Under the pieces are notes generated by a model, which was not told the DNA's origin, did no database searches, and saw only the letters and a program-made list of their open reading frames with translations. Made by a program: the position numbers and the translations under genes. Positions 1-7,418 of a stretch of 64,000 nucleotides of DNA are shown here, in pieces. Source of the stretch: JALHOP01 sp964484195 (GTDB lineage: Bacteria; Myxococcota; XYA12-FULL-58-9; JALHOP01); assembly GCA_964484195.1 (NCBI GenBank), contig CAZAER010000001.1, positions 434,001-498,000 on the forward strand, read 5' to 3'. The stretch's first letter is position 1. Each line of letters starts with the position of its first letter.

Positions 1-1
1 G

Positions 2-175
2 TCCGACAGCCGATCGCCGAGGACCGATAGCCGACGTCCGATGTCCGATAGCCGAGGGCCGAGGACCGATCGTCGTGGTCCTCCTTCCGAGAGCCGTGCT
101 CCCCGTCGTGGCCCTCCCTCCGGTGGTCGTGGCCCTCGTCCCGGTGGCCGGCGCCCGAGTGGCCCTCGCCGCTAG
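2..175 (+). CDS. C-terminal Arg/Pro/Ser/Gly-rich tail of an upstream protein (partial)
   Basis: The frame from base 2 is open to a TAG at 173-175 and encodes a tail built from repeated S-D-S-R, P-R-T-D, R-G-P and G-G-R units. It has no hydrophobic residues and would be strongly positive. Such disordered basic RGG/RS-like tails are known at the C-termini of bacterial RNA-binding proteins, for example RsuA/RluB-type pseudouridine synthases and DEAD-box helicases. The folded part lies outside the window, so no function is assigned. The DNA is itself repetitive (recurring gaccgat and agccga), which suggests growth by slippage. Alternatively it is non-coding repeat DNA, but a consistent stop followed by a new gene start 63 bp later favours a real C-terminus. 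Confidence 0.5.
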   Translation, partial: SDSRSPRTDSRRPMSDSRGPRTDRRGPPSESRAPRRGPPSGGRGPRPGGRRPSGPRR

Positions 176-238
176 CCGATCGCAACCTGCTCCTGGTTGC
201 TTGACCAACCCCCCCAGCCCGCGAGAATCGGTAGTTCG

Positions 239-1576
239 ATGAGCGACAAGCTCCGCAAGCTAAAAGACGAAGCCGCGCAGCTCGTTAACAAGGGCAAGCT
301 CGAGAAGGCCCTCGCGGTCTACGAAGAGGTCCTCGCCGCCGATTCGGGCGATATCACCGCACGCCTCAAGTGCGGCGATATCCTGCGCAAGCTCAACCAG
401 AGCGACAAAGCCATCGCGCAGTACATCAGCGTCGCGCAGGTCTATGCCGCCGACGGCTTGCTCCTCAAAGCCATCGCGGCCTGCAAGCTCATCCTCGAGA
501 TCGATCCGCAGCACACCGACACGCAGAAGATCATCGCCGACCTCTACGCCAAAAAGAGCGGCCGCGGTGCAGCTCCTCCGGCATTGCCGGTGGGCTTCAC
601 GCCTCCGCCTCCGAAGGCAAGCGCGCCCGCCGCCACCCCGCCTCCGCTAAAGCAGAGACCCGCTGCTCCCGAGCTCGAAGAGATCGGCGACGACGACATC
701 GTCGTGATCGAAGAAGCGGAGCCGGTGGTCAAAGAGCTCCCGACCATCCCTCTGTTCTCCGAGCTCCCGAAGAACGCCTTCATCGCGCTGCTCGAGCGCA
801 TGGAGATGCGCAATGCCGTGCCCGACGAGTTCATCATCCGTCAGGGCGACGTCGACGACTCGATGTTCATCGTCTCGAGCGGCCGCGTGAAGGTCACCAA
901 GACCGGCGACCAAGGTAAAGAGATCGTGCTCGCCCACCTCACCGACGGCGCGTTCTTCGGCGAGATGGCGCTGCTCTCGGAATCCCCGCGCACCGCCAGC
1001 GTCATCGCCGAAGAAGAGACGCTGCTCTTCCAGGTTTCGCGCGAGACGCTCGCCAGCGTCGTCGACAGCTACCCTTCGGTGAAGCACGCGCTCCTGCGCT
1101 TCTACCGTCAGCGCTTGCTCTCGAACCTGATGGCGACCTCGCCCATCTTCCGCCCGCTCGACGCCAATCAGCGCCGCACGCTCATCGAGCAGTTCAAGAG
1201 CCGCGAGGTTGGCGCCAACGAGAAGCTCCTCGAAGAGGGCGAGAAGGGCGACGGTCTCTACCTGCTGCTCTCCGGCCGCGCCGAGGTCTCCAAGAAGGTC
1301 GAGGGCAAGCGCCAGGTGCTCGCCCACCTCAAAGAAGGCGATGTGTTCGGCGAGATGTCGCTGCTCACCAACAACCCGGTGAGCGCCAACATCAAGACGC
1401 TCAAGAAATCGATCGTGCTCAAGCTGCCGCGCCGCGTCTTTGCGGAGATCGCGTCGACCCACCCGCAGCTGCTCGCGCACATCGCCGAGCTCTCCGAAGA
1501 GCGCAGCAAGACGACGCAGGCGATCATGAAGGGCCAGCTGAAGTTCAGCGAAGACGAAGGCTTGGTTCTGGTGTAA
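239..1576 (+). CDS. TPR plus tandem cyclic-nucleotide-binding domain protein
   Basis: This 445-residue protein has an N-terminal helical TPR-like region (about 1-110) with the pattern KGKLEKALAVYEEVLAAD. A Pro/Ala-rich linker follows (110-165), then two successive cyclic-nucleotide-binding beta-rolls (about 175-290 and 305-420). Each roll contains the family's G-x-x-F-G-E-M phosphate-binding-cassette core: GAFFGEMALLSESPRTA in the first and GDVFGEMSLLTNNPVSA in the second. The second cassette lacks the usual Arg after the Pro, so cNMP binding there is uncertain. There is no C-terminal HTH, so it is not a CRP-type DNA-binding regulator and may act as a sensory scaffold. A TTG at 197 would add 14 residues, but the ATG at 239 starts the recognisable TPR and was preferred. 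It stands alone, with a 116-bp gap to the next gene. Confidence 0.85.
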   Translation: MSDKLRKLKDEAAQLVNKGKLEKALAVYEEVLAADSGDITARLKCGDILRKLNQSDKAIAQYISVAQVYAADGLLLKAIAACKLILEIDPQHTDTQKIIADLYAKKSGRGAAPPALPVGFTPPPPKASAPAATPPPLKQRPAAPELEEIGDDDIVVIEEAEPVVKELPTIPLFSELPKNAFIALLERMEMRNAVPDEFIIRQGDVDDSMFIVSSGRVKVTKTGDQGKEIVLAHLTDGAFFGEMALLSESPRTASVIAEEETLLFQVSRETLASVVDSYPSVKHALLRFYRQRLLSNLMATSPIFRPLDANQRRTLIEQFKSREVGANEKLLEEGEKGDGLYLLLSGRAEVSKKVEGKRQVLAHLKEGDVFGEMSLLTNNPVSANIKTLKKSIVLKLPRRVFAEIASTHPQLLAHIAELSEERSKTTQAIMKGQLKFSEDEGLVLV

Positions 1577-1692
1577 CTGCCGCCAGTGCCGCCAGGTCAC
1601 CGCCGTTGCGCGCATCATCCACTTCGCGCTGACGAAAACCGAGGACGTCAACCGCGCTATTGGGGCCGCCCATGCGCACTCGGAGAATCGTC

Positions 1693-2091
1693 ATGGCCTT
1701 GGCCACCAATCCTATTCGTCGCTTCCTCGCTGCCACCGATATCGATCGCCCATCGCACAGCGAGATCAACGACAACTACCTGGCGCGTAACTTCAGCGCC
1801 GCTCTCAACGCCGGCAACACCATCACCCAGGGCGCCAGCTGCATCCCCGGCGCTGCCTTCGTCGGCGGCTGGGCCTCGATGGGCTACGGCGTCATCAAGC
1901 TCGGCATCTCGGCCCGCGCGTTGAAGGATGGCGAGCGTGACGCGGCCTGGATGTTCATGAAGTCGGGCGCCGCGAGCATCGCCCTCGGCGCGCTGGCGGC
2001 TTTCGAGCCGGTGACCGGCTGGTACTGGAACGCCGTCTTCGCGGGCAAAGACGCCCTCGACACCGCGAACATGGTCGCTCCGGCCCGTTAA
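1693..2091 (+). CDS. Small protein of unknown function with hydrophobic segments
   Basis: I do not recognise this 132-residue protein. The start at 1693 has a GGAG seven bases upstream (1682-1685); in-frame TTG 1660 and ATG 1672 have no comparable site. The N-terminal 45 residues are polar. The middle is rich in Gly/Ala/Ser with two weakly hydrophobic stretches (about 48-72 and 90-108) that could be membrane-associated or glycine-zipper-like. There is no signal peptide at the start. It stands alone between the cNMP-domain gene and a convergent barrel gene. Codon use and GC content look like the neighbours, so it is probably a real lineage-specific gene. Confidence 0.6.
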   Translation: MALATNPIRRFLAATDIDRPSHSEINDNYLARNFSAALNAGNTITQGASCIPGAAFVGGWASMGYGVIKLGISARALKDGERDAAWMFMKSGAASIALGALAAFEPVTGWYWNAVFAGKDALDTANMVAPAR

Positions 2092-2127
2092 AGAGGCGCG
2101 AAGACTCTTGGGTTCGCGCGCGTGAGG

Positions 2128-2625
2128 TTAGAACAGGTAACCAAACAGCGCGCCGAACCAGATTCCGGATTCGACGAACGGAAAGTCGAAGCGCACGAAG
2201 GGTGTCGCGGCCAAGCGGAACGTGAACCCTCCGTCGCGCGGCGCGTAGCGGTAACCCGCTAGCGCGCCGAGGACGACGTTGGTCTCGCTGCGCTCGGGAC
2301 CATCGGTCTCATCGTCCGAGAACAGGTCGATGTCGCCGTAGACACGAATCACGGTGAAGCCCCCGCCGAGCTCGAGCGCATGGTTGCCGAGGCTCAACAG
2401 ATACGACGCGCTGACTGGCACAGCGACGTACCAAAAGTCGTGGCTGTCGAGGCTCAAGGCGCCGAGACCAACGCGCAACGAGAGGTCGTCGCCCACGAAG
2501 CGCTCGTAGCTGAACGAATACAGGCCGCCAGCGCCACCGAGTTCGAAGGCAACGCCGTTTCTCGCCTCGCGGTCGCCGATGCCAACCGAGGTAGCCATGC
2601 ACACCGCTAAAACAGATGCCAGCAT
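2128..2625 (-). CDS. Small outer-membrane beta-barrel-like protein
   Basis: The protein has 165 residues if it starts at the ATG at 2625. A signal-like N-terminus (MLASVLAVCMATSVGIGD) is followed by alternating hydrophobic strands typical of small barrels, and it ends in an aromatic residue (ALFGYLF), as many outer-membrane barrels do. The segment FSYERFVGDDLSLRVGLG marks the family. The reading frame is open upstream to 2751, but that part is basic, not signal-like, and overlaps the neighbouring truncated copy, so the internal start was chosen. Its N-terminal half is clearly paralogous to the fragment at 2687-2908 just upstream on the same strand. Function unknown; surface location is inferred. 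Confidence 0.6.
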   Translation of the reverse strand: MLASVLAVCMATSVGIGDREARNGVAFELGGAGGLYSFSYERFVGDDLSLRVGLGALSLDSHDFWYVAVPVSASYLLSLGNHALELGGGFTVIRVYGDIDLFSDDETDGPERSETNVVLGALAGYRYAPRDGGFTFRLAATPFVRFDFPFVESGIWFGALFGYLF

Positions 2626-2686
2626 GGTCAAAACACCCGCCCCAGGAGCAACCCGACCCAAGGGAAGACATCCAAGGTGCGCAGGG

Positions 2687-2908
2687 TCACGACGAGACAC
2701 CCGCCGGTACCGCCACTTCTCTCTCGCCGAGATCGAAGCCCGAACGGCCAAGCCCGAGCCGTAGGGACACGCGGTCGCCGACGAAGCGCTCGTAGCTCAC
2801 CGAAAAGGCGCCGGCGCTTCCGAGGAGCTCGATGCCAATGCCGTTGCTCGCGGTGCGTTCGCCAGTGCTCAAGATCGCTGCAACGAAAAGCGCCCCGTAG
2901 AGGGCCAT
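2687..2908 (-). pseudogene. Truncated tandem duplicate of the small barrel gene
   Basis: The ORF encodes 73 residues that match the N-terminal half of the downstream gene: FSVSYERFVGDRVSLRLGLG here, YSFSYERFVGDDLSLRVGLG there. It then stops at AVPAGVSS, exactly where the intact copy continues through a VAVPVSASYLL strand. The missing half is nowhere downstream, because the intact copy's own signal peptide starts within 62 bp. This looks like a tandem duplication with the 3' half of the first copy deleted. Its start has a normal signal-like sequence (MALYGALFVAAILSTG), so it may still be expressed as a fragment. Confidence 0.6.
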
Positions 2909-2925
2909 GCTAAGCTCCGGAAGTC

Positions 2926-4764
2926 TTGAGCTCTACGACGCCAGCCGCGCCTCAGAAAGTCAGCCAGGCGACTTATTCGGTCGAATGGCTGCTCGATGTC
3001 CTCGAGCGCAACCAGATCATCGATGCCGAGCAACGCAAGGGCGTCGAGGCGCAGCAGCGCGATCAGCGGGCGAGAGTGGTCAAGGCCGTCGTCGGTGCTG
3101 GGAACCTGCCGGCCGGCGCGCACTACACCGTGAGTCCGGCCGAGCTCATCGCCTCGTTCAAGTTGGCCGATCAGCGTGGTGGGGAGCTCGACGAAGACAA
3201 GCTCGCGCAGGTCATCGCCGCCAAGTCGCAGCTCGGCTACAAAAAGATCGATCCCCTCGACTTGGACATGGGGCTCATTACCCGTACGCTATCGCGGCCG
3301 TTCGCGTTGCGACACGTGGTCTTGCCTCTGGCGGAGGGCAACGGCGAGCTGACCATCGCCGTCGACAATCCCTTCGACGTCGAGGTCATCGAGAACCTGC
3401 GACGCATCTATCCCGGCAAGCTCAAGCGCGTGGTCGCGAGCAAACGCGACATCCTCAAGGCCATCACCGAGATCTACGGCTTCCGCAAGAGCGTGGAATC
3501 AGCCGCCAGAGAGAGTCAGGGGCACAGCGGCGGCGGCGACTTCGAGCAGCTCGTGAAGCTGCGCAACGTTGGCGAGATCGAAGGGACCGATCAGCCAGTG
3601 GTCAACGCCGTCGACTTCCTTTTTCGTTACGCCTTCGACCAACGCGCGAGCGACATCCACATCGAGCCGCGCAAGGGCGACTCGCAGGTGCGCTTGCGCA
3701 TCGACGGTGTGCTCCATAACGTCCACACCATTCCGAAGCGTGTGCACCCGGCCATCGCCTCGCGTTTGAAGACCATCGCGCGCATGGACATCGCCGAGAA
3801 GCGTCGCCCGCAGGACGGACGCATCAAGACCGTTCTAGCGGACAAGGAAGTCGAGCTCCGCGTCTCCTGCATCCCGGTTGCCTTCGGCGAGAAAGTCGTC
3901 ATCCGCATCTTCGACCCTGGCGTGCTCCTGCAAGAGCTCCCCGACCTCGGCTTCGAGCCCGAGGATCAGCAGGCTTTCGAGAAGTGGATCGCCGAGCCGC
4001 ACGGCCTGGTGCTCATCACGGGTCCCACCGGCAGCGGCAAGACGACGACGCTCTACACGACGCTGCGACGCCTCGCTGGCGACGACGTCAACGTCACGAC
4101 CGTCGAAGACCCGATCGAAATGGTCACCGACGCCTTCAATCAGATGCAAGCGCAGCCGAAGATTGGCGTCGACTTCGCGAGCGCCATGCGCAGCATCCTG
4201 CGTCAGGATCCCGACATCATCATGATCGGCGAGATCCGTGACGGTGAGACCGCGCAGATGGCGGTCGAAGCCGCGCTCACCGGTCACCTCGTGTTCAGCA
4301 CCTTGCACACCAACGACACGGTCGGCGCGGTCACCCGTTTGGTCGACCTCGGAGTCGAGCCGTTCCTCATCAGCTCGACCCTCGTCGGGGTCATGGCGCA
4401 GCGTCTGCTTCGGCGGATTTGCCCTCATTGCAAGGCCCCAGCCGCTCTCAGTGGCGACGAGCTGCTCATCCTGGGGATCCCCGAGAGCGAACGCGCTGCC
4501 TACTCCGGCGTTTGCGAGGGCAGCGGCTGCGTCCACTGCCGCGGCACCGGCTACTACGGCCGCGTCGGCATCTTCGAGATGCTGAGCGCCACGAAAGATC
4601 TCACGAGTGCCCTGCAGGCGGGCGCGCCCGAAGAGCAATTGCGCGACAAGGCGGTGGCCGGAGGCATGCGGCCGCTACGCGACTCGGCCCTCGAACGTCT
4701 ACGCACGGGTGTCACCACCTTCGACGAGCTCGTTCGCGTGACCGGCATTGGCGTGCGCGTCTAG
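2926..4764 (+). CDS. Type IV pilus / type II secretion assembly ATPase (PilB/GspE family)
   Basis: This 612-residue cytoplasmic hexameric ATPase would power pilus or pseudopilus extension. Domains: an N-terminal GspE_N/MshEN-like region (about 20-180), then the catalytic core. Walker A GPTGSGKTT lies at about 366-374. The Asp box and Walker B DPDIIMIGEIRDGETA lie at about 427-442, followed by the His box TGHLVFSTLHTNDT. A zinc-binding tetracysteine motif is present as CPHC (499-502) and CVHC (535-538), as expected for GspE/PilB rather than for PilT. The start is TTG with GGAAG just upstream; no in-frame ATG precedes the N-domain. No other pilus or secretion genes are near, so it is an orphan here and PilB versus GspE cannot be settled. 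The next gene, a histidine kinase, starts 47 bp downstream. Confidence 0.9.
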   Translation: MSSTTPAAPQKVSQATYSVEWLLDVLERNQIIDAEQRKGVEAQQRDQRARVVKAVVGAGNLPAGAHYTVSPAELIASFKLADQRGGELDEDKLAQVIAAKSQLGYKKIDPLDLDMGLITRTLSRPFALRHVVLPLAEGNGELTIAVDNPFDVEVIENLRRIYPGKLKRVVASKRDILKAITEIYGFRKSVESAARESQGHSGGGDFEQLVKLRNVGEIEGTDQPVVNAVDFLFRYAFDQRASDIHIEPRKGDSQVRLRIDGVLHNVHTIPKRVHPAIASRLKTIARMDIAEKRRPQDGRIKTVLADKEVELRVSCIPVAFGEKVVIRIFDPGVLLQELPDLGFEPEDQQAFEKWIAEPHGLVLITGPTGSGKTTTLYTTLRRLAGDDVNVTTVEDPIEMVTDAFNQMQAQPKIGVDFASAMRSILRQDPDIIMIGEIRDGETAQMAVEAALTGHLVFSTLHTNDTVGAVTRLVDLGVEPFLISSTLVGVMAQRLLRRICPHCKAPAALSGDELLILGIPESERAAYSGVCEGSGCVHCRGTGYYGRVGIFEMLSATKDLTSALQAGAPEEQLRDKAVAGGMRPLRDSALERLRTGVTTFDELVRVTGIGVRV

Positions 4765-4811
4765 CTGGTGCTTCTTGCGAAGGTGCTTATCTTCGCCACA
4801 AACCCGCGCTC

Positions 4812-6902
4812 ATGCTGATCGACTTCGAAGCACTCTTCGCAGCCTCGCCCAACGCCTACGTGTTGGTCGACGCCGAGCTTCGCCTCGTGGCCGCAAACCC
4901 TGCCTACCTGCGCGTAACCGCGAGCGATTGGACCGACATCTGCGGTAAGCGCATGTTCGACATCTTTCCCAACGACCCCACCAATCCCAACAACGAGGGA
5001 GCGCAGACTCTCCGCCGCTCCCTCGAGCGCGTCCTCGCGACCGGCAAGCCCGACGAGCTGGCGTTCATTCCCTACAAGGTCCCGATGCATGTCGGGTCCG
5101 AAGTCGTCGTGCGTGAGCGCTACTGGAGCGCAACGCACTCACCGATCTTCGACGAGCGCGGCCATGTCGTCGCAGTGCTGCAACACACCTCGGACGTCAC
5201 CGAGATGCATGAGCTGCGGCGAGCCGTGGGGCAGGAGAGCGCCGGAGAGCTTCGCGTTGGCGCGGCGGTGCTTGGGCGGGCGCGACTCGCCGAAGCGGAC
5301 AAGGCCGCTGCCAACAAGGAGCGCGGTCATCTCCTGCGCTTGTTCAACAAGACGCCTGGCTTCATGACCTTTCTGCGTGGCTCGAAACACGTCTTCGAGA
5401 TCGCGAACGAAAGCTACATGCGCCTCATCGGGCGGAGCGACGACCCGAACACCATCTTGGGACGGAGCGTCGCCGAGGTGCTACCCGAGGTCGCCTCGCA
5501 GGGGTACATCGAGCTGCTCGACCGCGTGTTCACGACGGGCGTCCCCTATTACGGACACGCCGAGCGAGTCATGCTGCGGCGCGATGATGCGCTCGACGAG
5601 GTCTTCCTCGACTTCACCTATCAGCCCGTCCAGGACGTCGATGGTGCGGTCGCAGGCATCCTCGTGCACGGCTACGACATCACCGCGCACGTGAAGCTGG
5701 AGCGCGAGCGCAAGGAGATCCTGGCGAGCGAGCGGGCGGCCCGCGCCGAGGCCGAGCGGGCCAATCAGGCGAAAGACGACTTCCTCGCGATGGTGAGCCA
5801 CGAGCTGCGCACACCGCTCAGCGCCATCATGGGATACCTGCATCTCATCCGCGATGGCCGTCTACCGCCGGACAAGCAAACGCGGGCGCTCGATGCCCTC
5901 GACCGCAATGCCAAGGCGCAGGCTCAAGTCATCAATGACCTCCTCGACATCAGCCGCATCATCTCGGGGAAGCTCGAGCTGCTTCGGGTCGACACGCACC
6001 TCGCGACGCTCGTCAATTCGGCAATCGAATCAGTCCGTCCGACCATCGACGGCAAGAAGATCAGTCTAACCTGCGACCTCGATGAAGCGCTGCACATCAA
6101 CGTCGACGAGAGTCGTATGCACCAGGTCGTGTTGAACCTGCTCTCCAACGCCGTGAAGTTCACGCCGGAGGGTGGGGCAATCAACGTCCGGGTGGACCGC
6201 TGCGACAACGAGGTGTGTATCTCGGTTCGCGACAATGGAGTCGGCATCGAGCCCGATTTCCTACCGCGCGTCTTCGACCGCTTTCACCAGGCCGACCGCA
6301 TCAGCACGCGTGCGCACGGCGGTCTGGGCTTGGGTCTCGCGATCGTTCGTCACCTCGTCGAGCTGCACGGCGGACGGGTCAGCGCCGAGAGTGCAGGGAA
6401 GGGAAAGGGCGCTCTCTTCACGGTGCGCCTCGCCGATGCGCAAGCGCGGATCACCAAGGCGACGAGCCGACCCGTCACGCTCGGCGATGCGCTAACCGGC
6501 TTGCACGTTTTGGTGGTGGACGACGAGTCCGACTCACGCGAGGTCGTATGCGGAGTGCTGGAGCGGGCGGGCGCCAAGGTCACGGCGGCAAGCTCTCCGG
6601 CCCAAGGTCGCGCCGCGCTCGCAAGCACGCGCATCGACGTGGTGATCTCGGACATCGGCATGCCCGGAGAAGATGGTTACACCTTCATCCGTCGGCTGCG
6701 CAGCGAACAACCCGATCGGCACCTGCCGGCGCTCGCGCTCAGCGCCTATGCTCGCCAAGCCGACGTGGCCGACGCCCTGGGCGCCGGCTTTGATGCACAC
6801 ATGGCGAAACCGTTCGCGCCGGTCGATCTCGTGCGAACGCTCGCTCGCCTTGCGCTTGGTCACCCACGCTCGGAAGCAACGGCCATTGAATCGCCGCGCT
6901 GA
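4812..6902 (+). CDS. Hybrid sensor histidine kinase (PAS-PAS-HisKA-HATPase-REC)
   Basis: The 696-residue soluble protein has no transmembrane segment. Two PAS domains (about 5-130 and 180-300) precede a short coiled coil. The dimerisation/phosphoacceptor box FLAMVSHELRTPLS carries His330. The HATPase domain follows, with an N box (NLLSNAVKFTPEGG), a G1 box (VRDNGVGI) and a G2 region (GGLGLGLAIVRHLVELHGG). A C-terminal receiver domain (about 565-685) has the acidic pair in VVDDESDS, the phosphoacceptor Asp614 in VISDIGMPGEDG, and a Lys in HMAKPFAP. It senses a cytoplasmic signal through PAS and passes phosphate internally; the output partner is not here. The frame is open far upstream, but the ATG at 4812 begins the first PAS domain. 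Confidence 0.88.
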   Translation: MLIDFEALFAASPNAYVLVDAELRLVAANPAYLRVTASDWTDICGKRMFDIFPNDPTNPNNEGAQTLRRSLERVLATGKPDELAFIPYKVPMHVGSEVVVRERYWSATHSPIFDERGHVVAVLQHTSDVTEMHELRRAVGQESAGELRVGAAVLGRARLAEADKAAANKERGHLLRLFNKTPGFMTFLRGSKHVFEIANESYMRLIGRSDDPNTILGRSVAEVLPEVASQGYIELLDRVFTTGVPYYGHAERVMLRRDDALDEVFLDFTYQPVQDVDGAVAGILVHGYDITAHVKLERERKEILASERAARAEAERANQAKDDFLAMVSHELRTPLSAIMGYLHLIRDGRLPPDKQTRALDALDRNAKAQAQVINDLLDISRIISGKLELLRVDTHLATLVNSAIESVRPTIDGKKISLTCDLDEALHINVDESRMHQVVLNLLSNAVKFTPEGGAINVRVDRCDNEVCISVRDNGVGIEPDFLPRVFDRFHQADRISTRAHGGLGLGLAIVRHLVELHGGRVSAESAGKGKGALFTVRLADAQARITKATSRPVTLGDALTGLHVLVVDDESDSREVVCGVLERAGAKVTAASSPAQGRAALASTRIDVVISDIGMPGEDGYTFIRRLRSEQPDRHLPALALSAYARQADVADALGAGFDAHMAKPFAPVDLVRTLARLALGHPRSEATAIESPR

Positions 6903-6914
6903 CGTGGATTCGAC

Positions 6915-6943
6915 TTGCCGGCTCGCAAGCGCTCCTGTATCCA
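6915..6943 (+). promoter_or_regulatory. Possible sigma-70 promoter of rpsU
   Basis: TTGCCG (6915-6920) and TATCCA (6938-6943) are separated by exactly 17 bp, 61 bp upstream of the rpsU start. The match is 4/6 and 3/6, so this is suggestive only. Confidence 0.3.
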
Positions 6944-7004
6944 CGCGCGCCCGGTCATGCGTCCGTCGATGCGACCGAATCCATTGCGAAGGAGGTGAGT
7001 GCAT

Positions 7005-7202
7005 ATGACGAAAGTCGTCGTGAAAGAAGGCGAGCCGTTCGAGAAGGCTCTCAAGCGCTTCAAGAAGAAGGTCGAAGCTGCTGGCATCCTCAAGGAAGTT
7101 CGCCGCCGCGAGCACTACCTGAAGCCCTCCATTCGCAAGAAGGAGAAGCAGCGCAGCGCTGAAAAGCGCCGCCGCCGCAGCGCCAACCGCGCTCGCCGCT
7201 AA
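7005..7202 (+). CDS. rpsU: 30S ribosomal protein S21
   Basis: This 65-residue, very basic protein has the S21 signature (FEKALKRFKKKVEAAGIL, then REHYLKPSIRKKEK) and an Arg/Lys-rich C-terminus. It joins the platform of the small subunit and helps early steps of initiation. A near-perfect Shine-Dalgarno AAGGAGGTGA lies at 6989-6998, which places the start at ATG 7005 rather than the in-frame GTG at 6999. It forms its own transcription unit: a possible promoter lies upstream and a strong intrinsic terminator starts 22 bp after the stop. Confidence 0.95.
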   Translation: MTKVVVKEGEPFEKALKRFKKKVEAAGILKEVRRREHYLKPSIRKKEKQRSAEKRRRRSANRARR

Positions 7203-7224
7203 GCTTCCAGGAATACGAAAGAAA

Positions 7225-7260
7225 ACGCCCGGCATGCTCGCATGACCGGGCGTTTTTTTT
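7225..7260 (+). terminator. Rho-independent terminator after rpsU
   Basis: A perfect 8-bp GC-rich stem, ACGCCCGG (7225-7232) with CCGGGCGT (7246-7253), and a 13-nt loop is followed by a run of eight Ts (7253-7260). It ends the rpsU transcript. Confidence 0.9.
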
Positions 7261-7275
7261 GCCCGCCCGAGAACC

Positions 7276-7311
7276 AACCAGGAACCTTCTCGCATCGACC
7301 AGGAACCTTCT
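7276..7311 (+). repeat. Two direct repeats, 21-bp period
   Basis: ACCAGGAACCTTCT occurs twice, at 7277-7290 and 7298-7311. The 21-bp period puts both on the same helix face. They sit 47-80 bp upstream of the promoter-like element at 7358, a typical place for activator sites. No protein is known to bind them; the role is inferred from position. Confidence 0.5.
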
Positions 7312-7357
7312 TGGATCGTCGCGGTGACCGCTCGTCAGGTCGGCCGCCTGGGTTTCC

Positions 7358-7410
7358 CGCAACGAACCAGCCCCCATCCCGATACTGAAGACACGAATTC
7401 CGAAACTGGG
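7358..7410 (+). promoter_or_regulatory. Bipartite upstream element, copy A (shared with 25785-25838)
   Basis: CGCAACG (7358-7364) lies exactly 16 bp before GATACTG (7381-7387). This is followed by A, then AGACACGAA, three bases, CGAAA and CTGG. The same arrangement with the same 16-bp gap occurs upstream of the unrelated gene at 25861. The geometry fits a -35/-10 pair followed by a conserved initial transcribed region. GATACT matches the sigma-70 -10 box at 4/6, but CGCAACG is not a normal -35, so an alternative sigma factor is possible. The GTG start at 7419 lies 31 bp after the GATACTG block. Confidence 0.6.
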
Positions 7411-7418
7411 TGGGGACC

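Noticed and set aside
1632..1641. GACGAAAACC upstream of the 1693 gene as a third copy of the bipartite element
   Set aside because: Only ten bases match; the CGCAACG and GATACTG boxes are missing.
4777..4796. Hairpin GCGAAG/CTTCGC between the ATPase and histidine kinase genes
   Set aside because: Only six base pairs and no T-run, so not a terminator; too weak to call.
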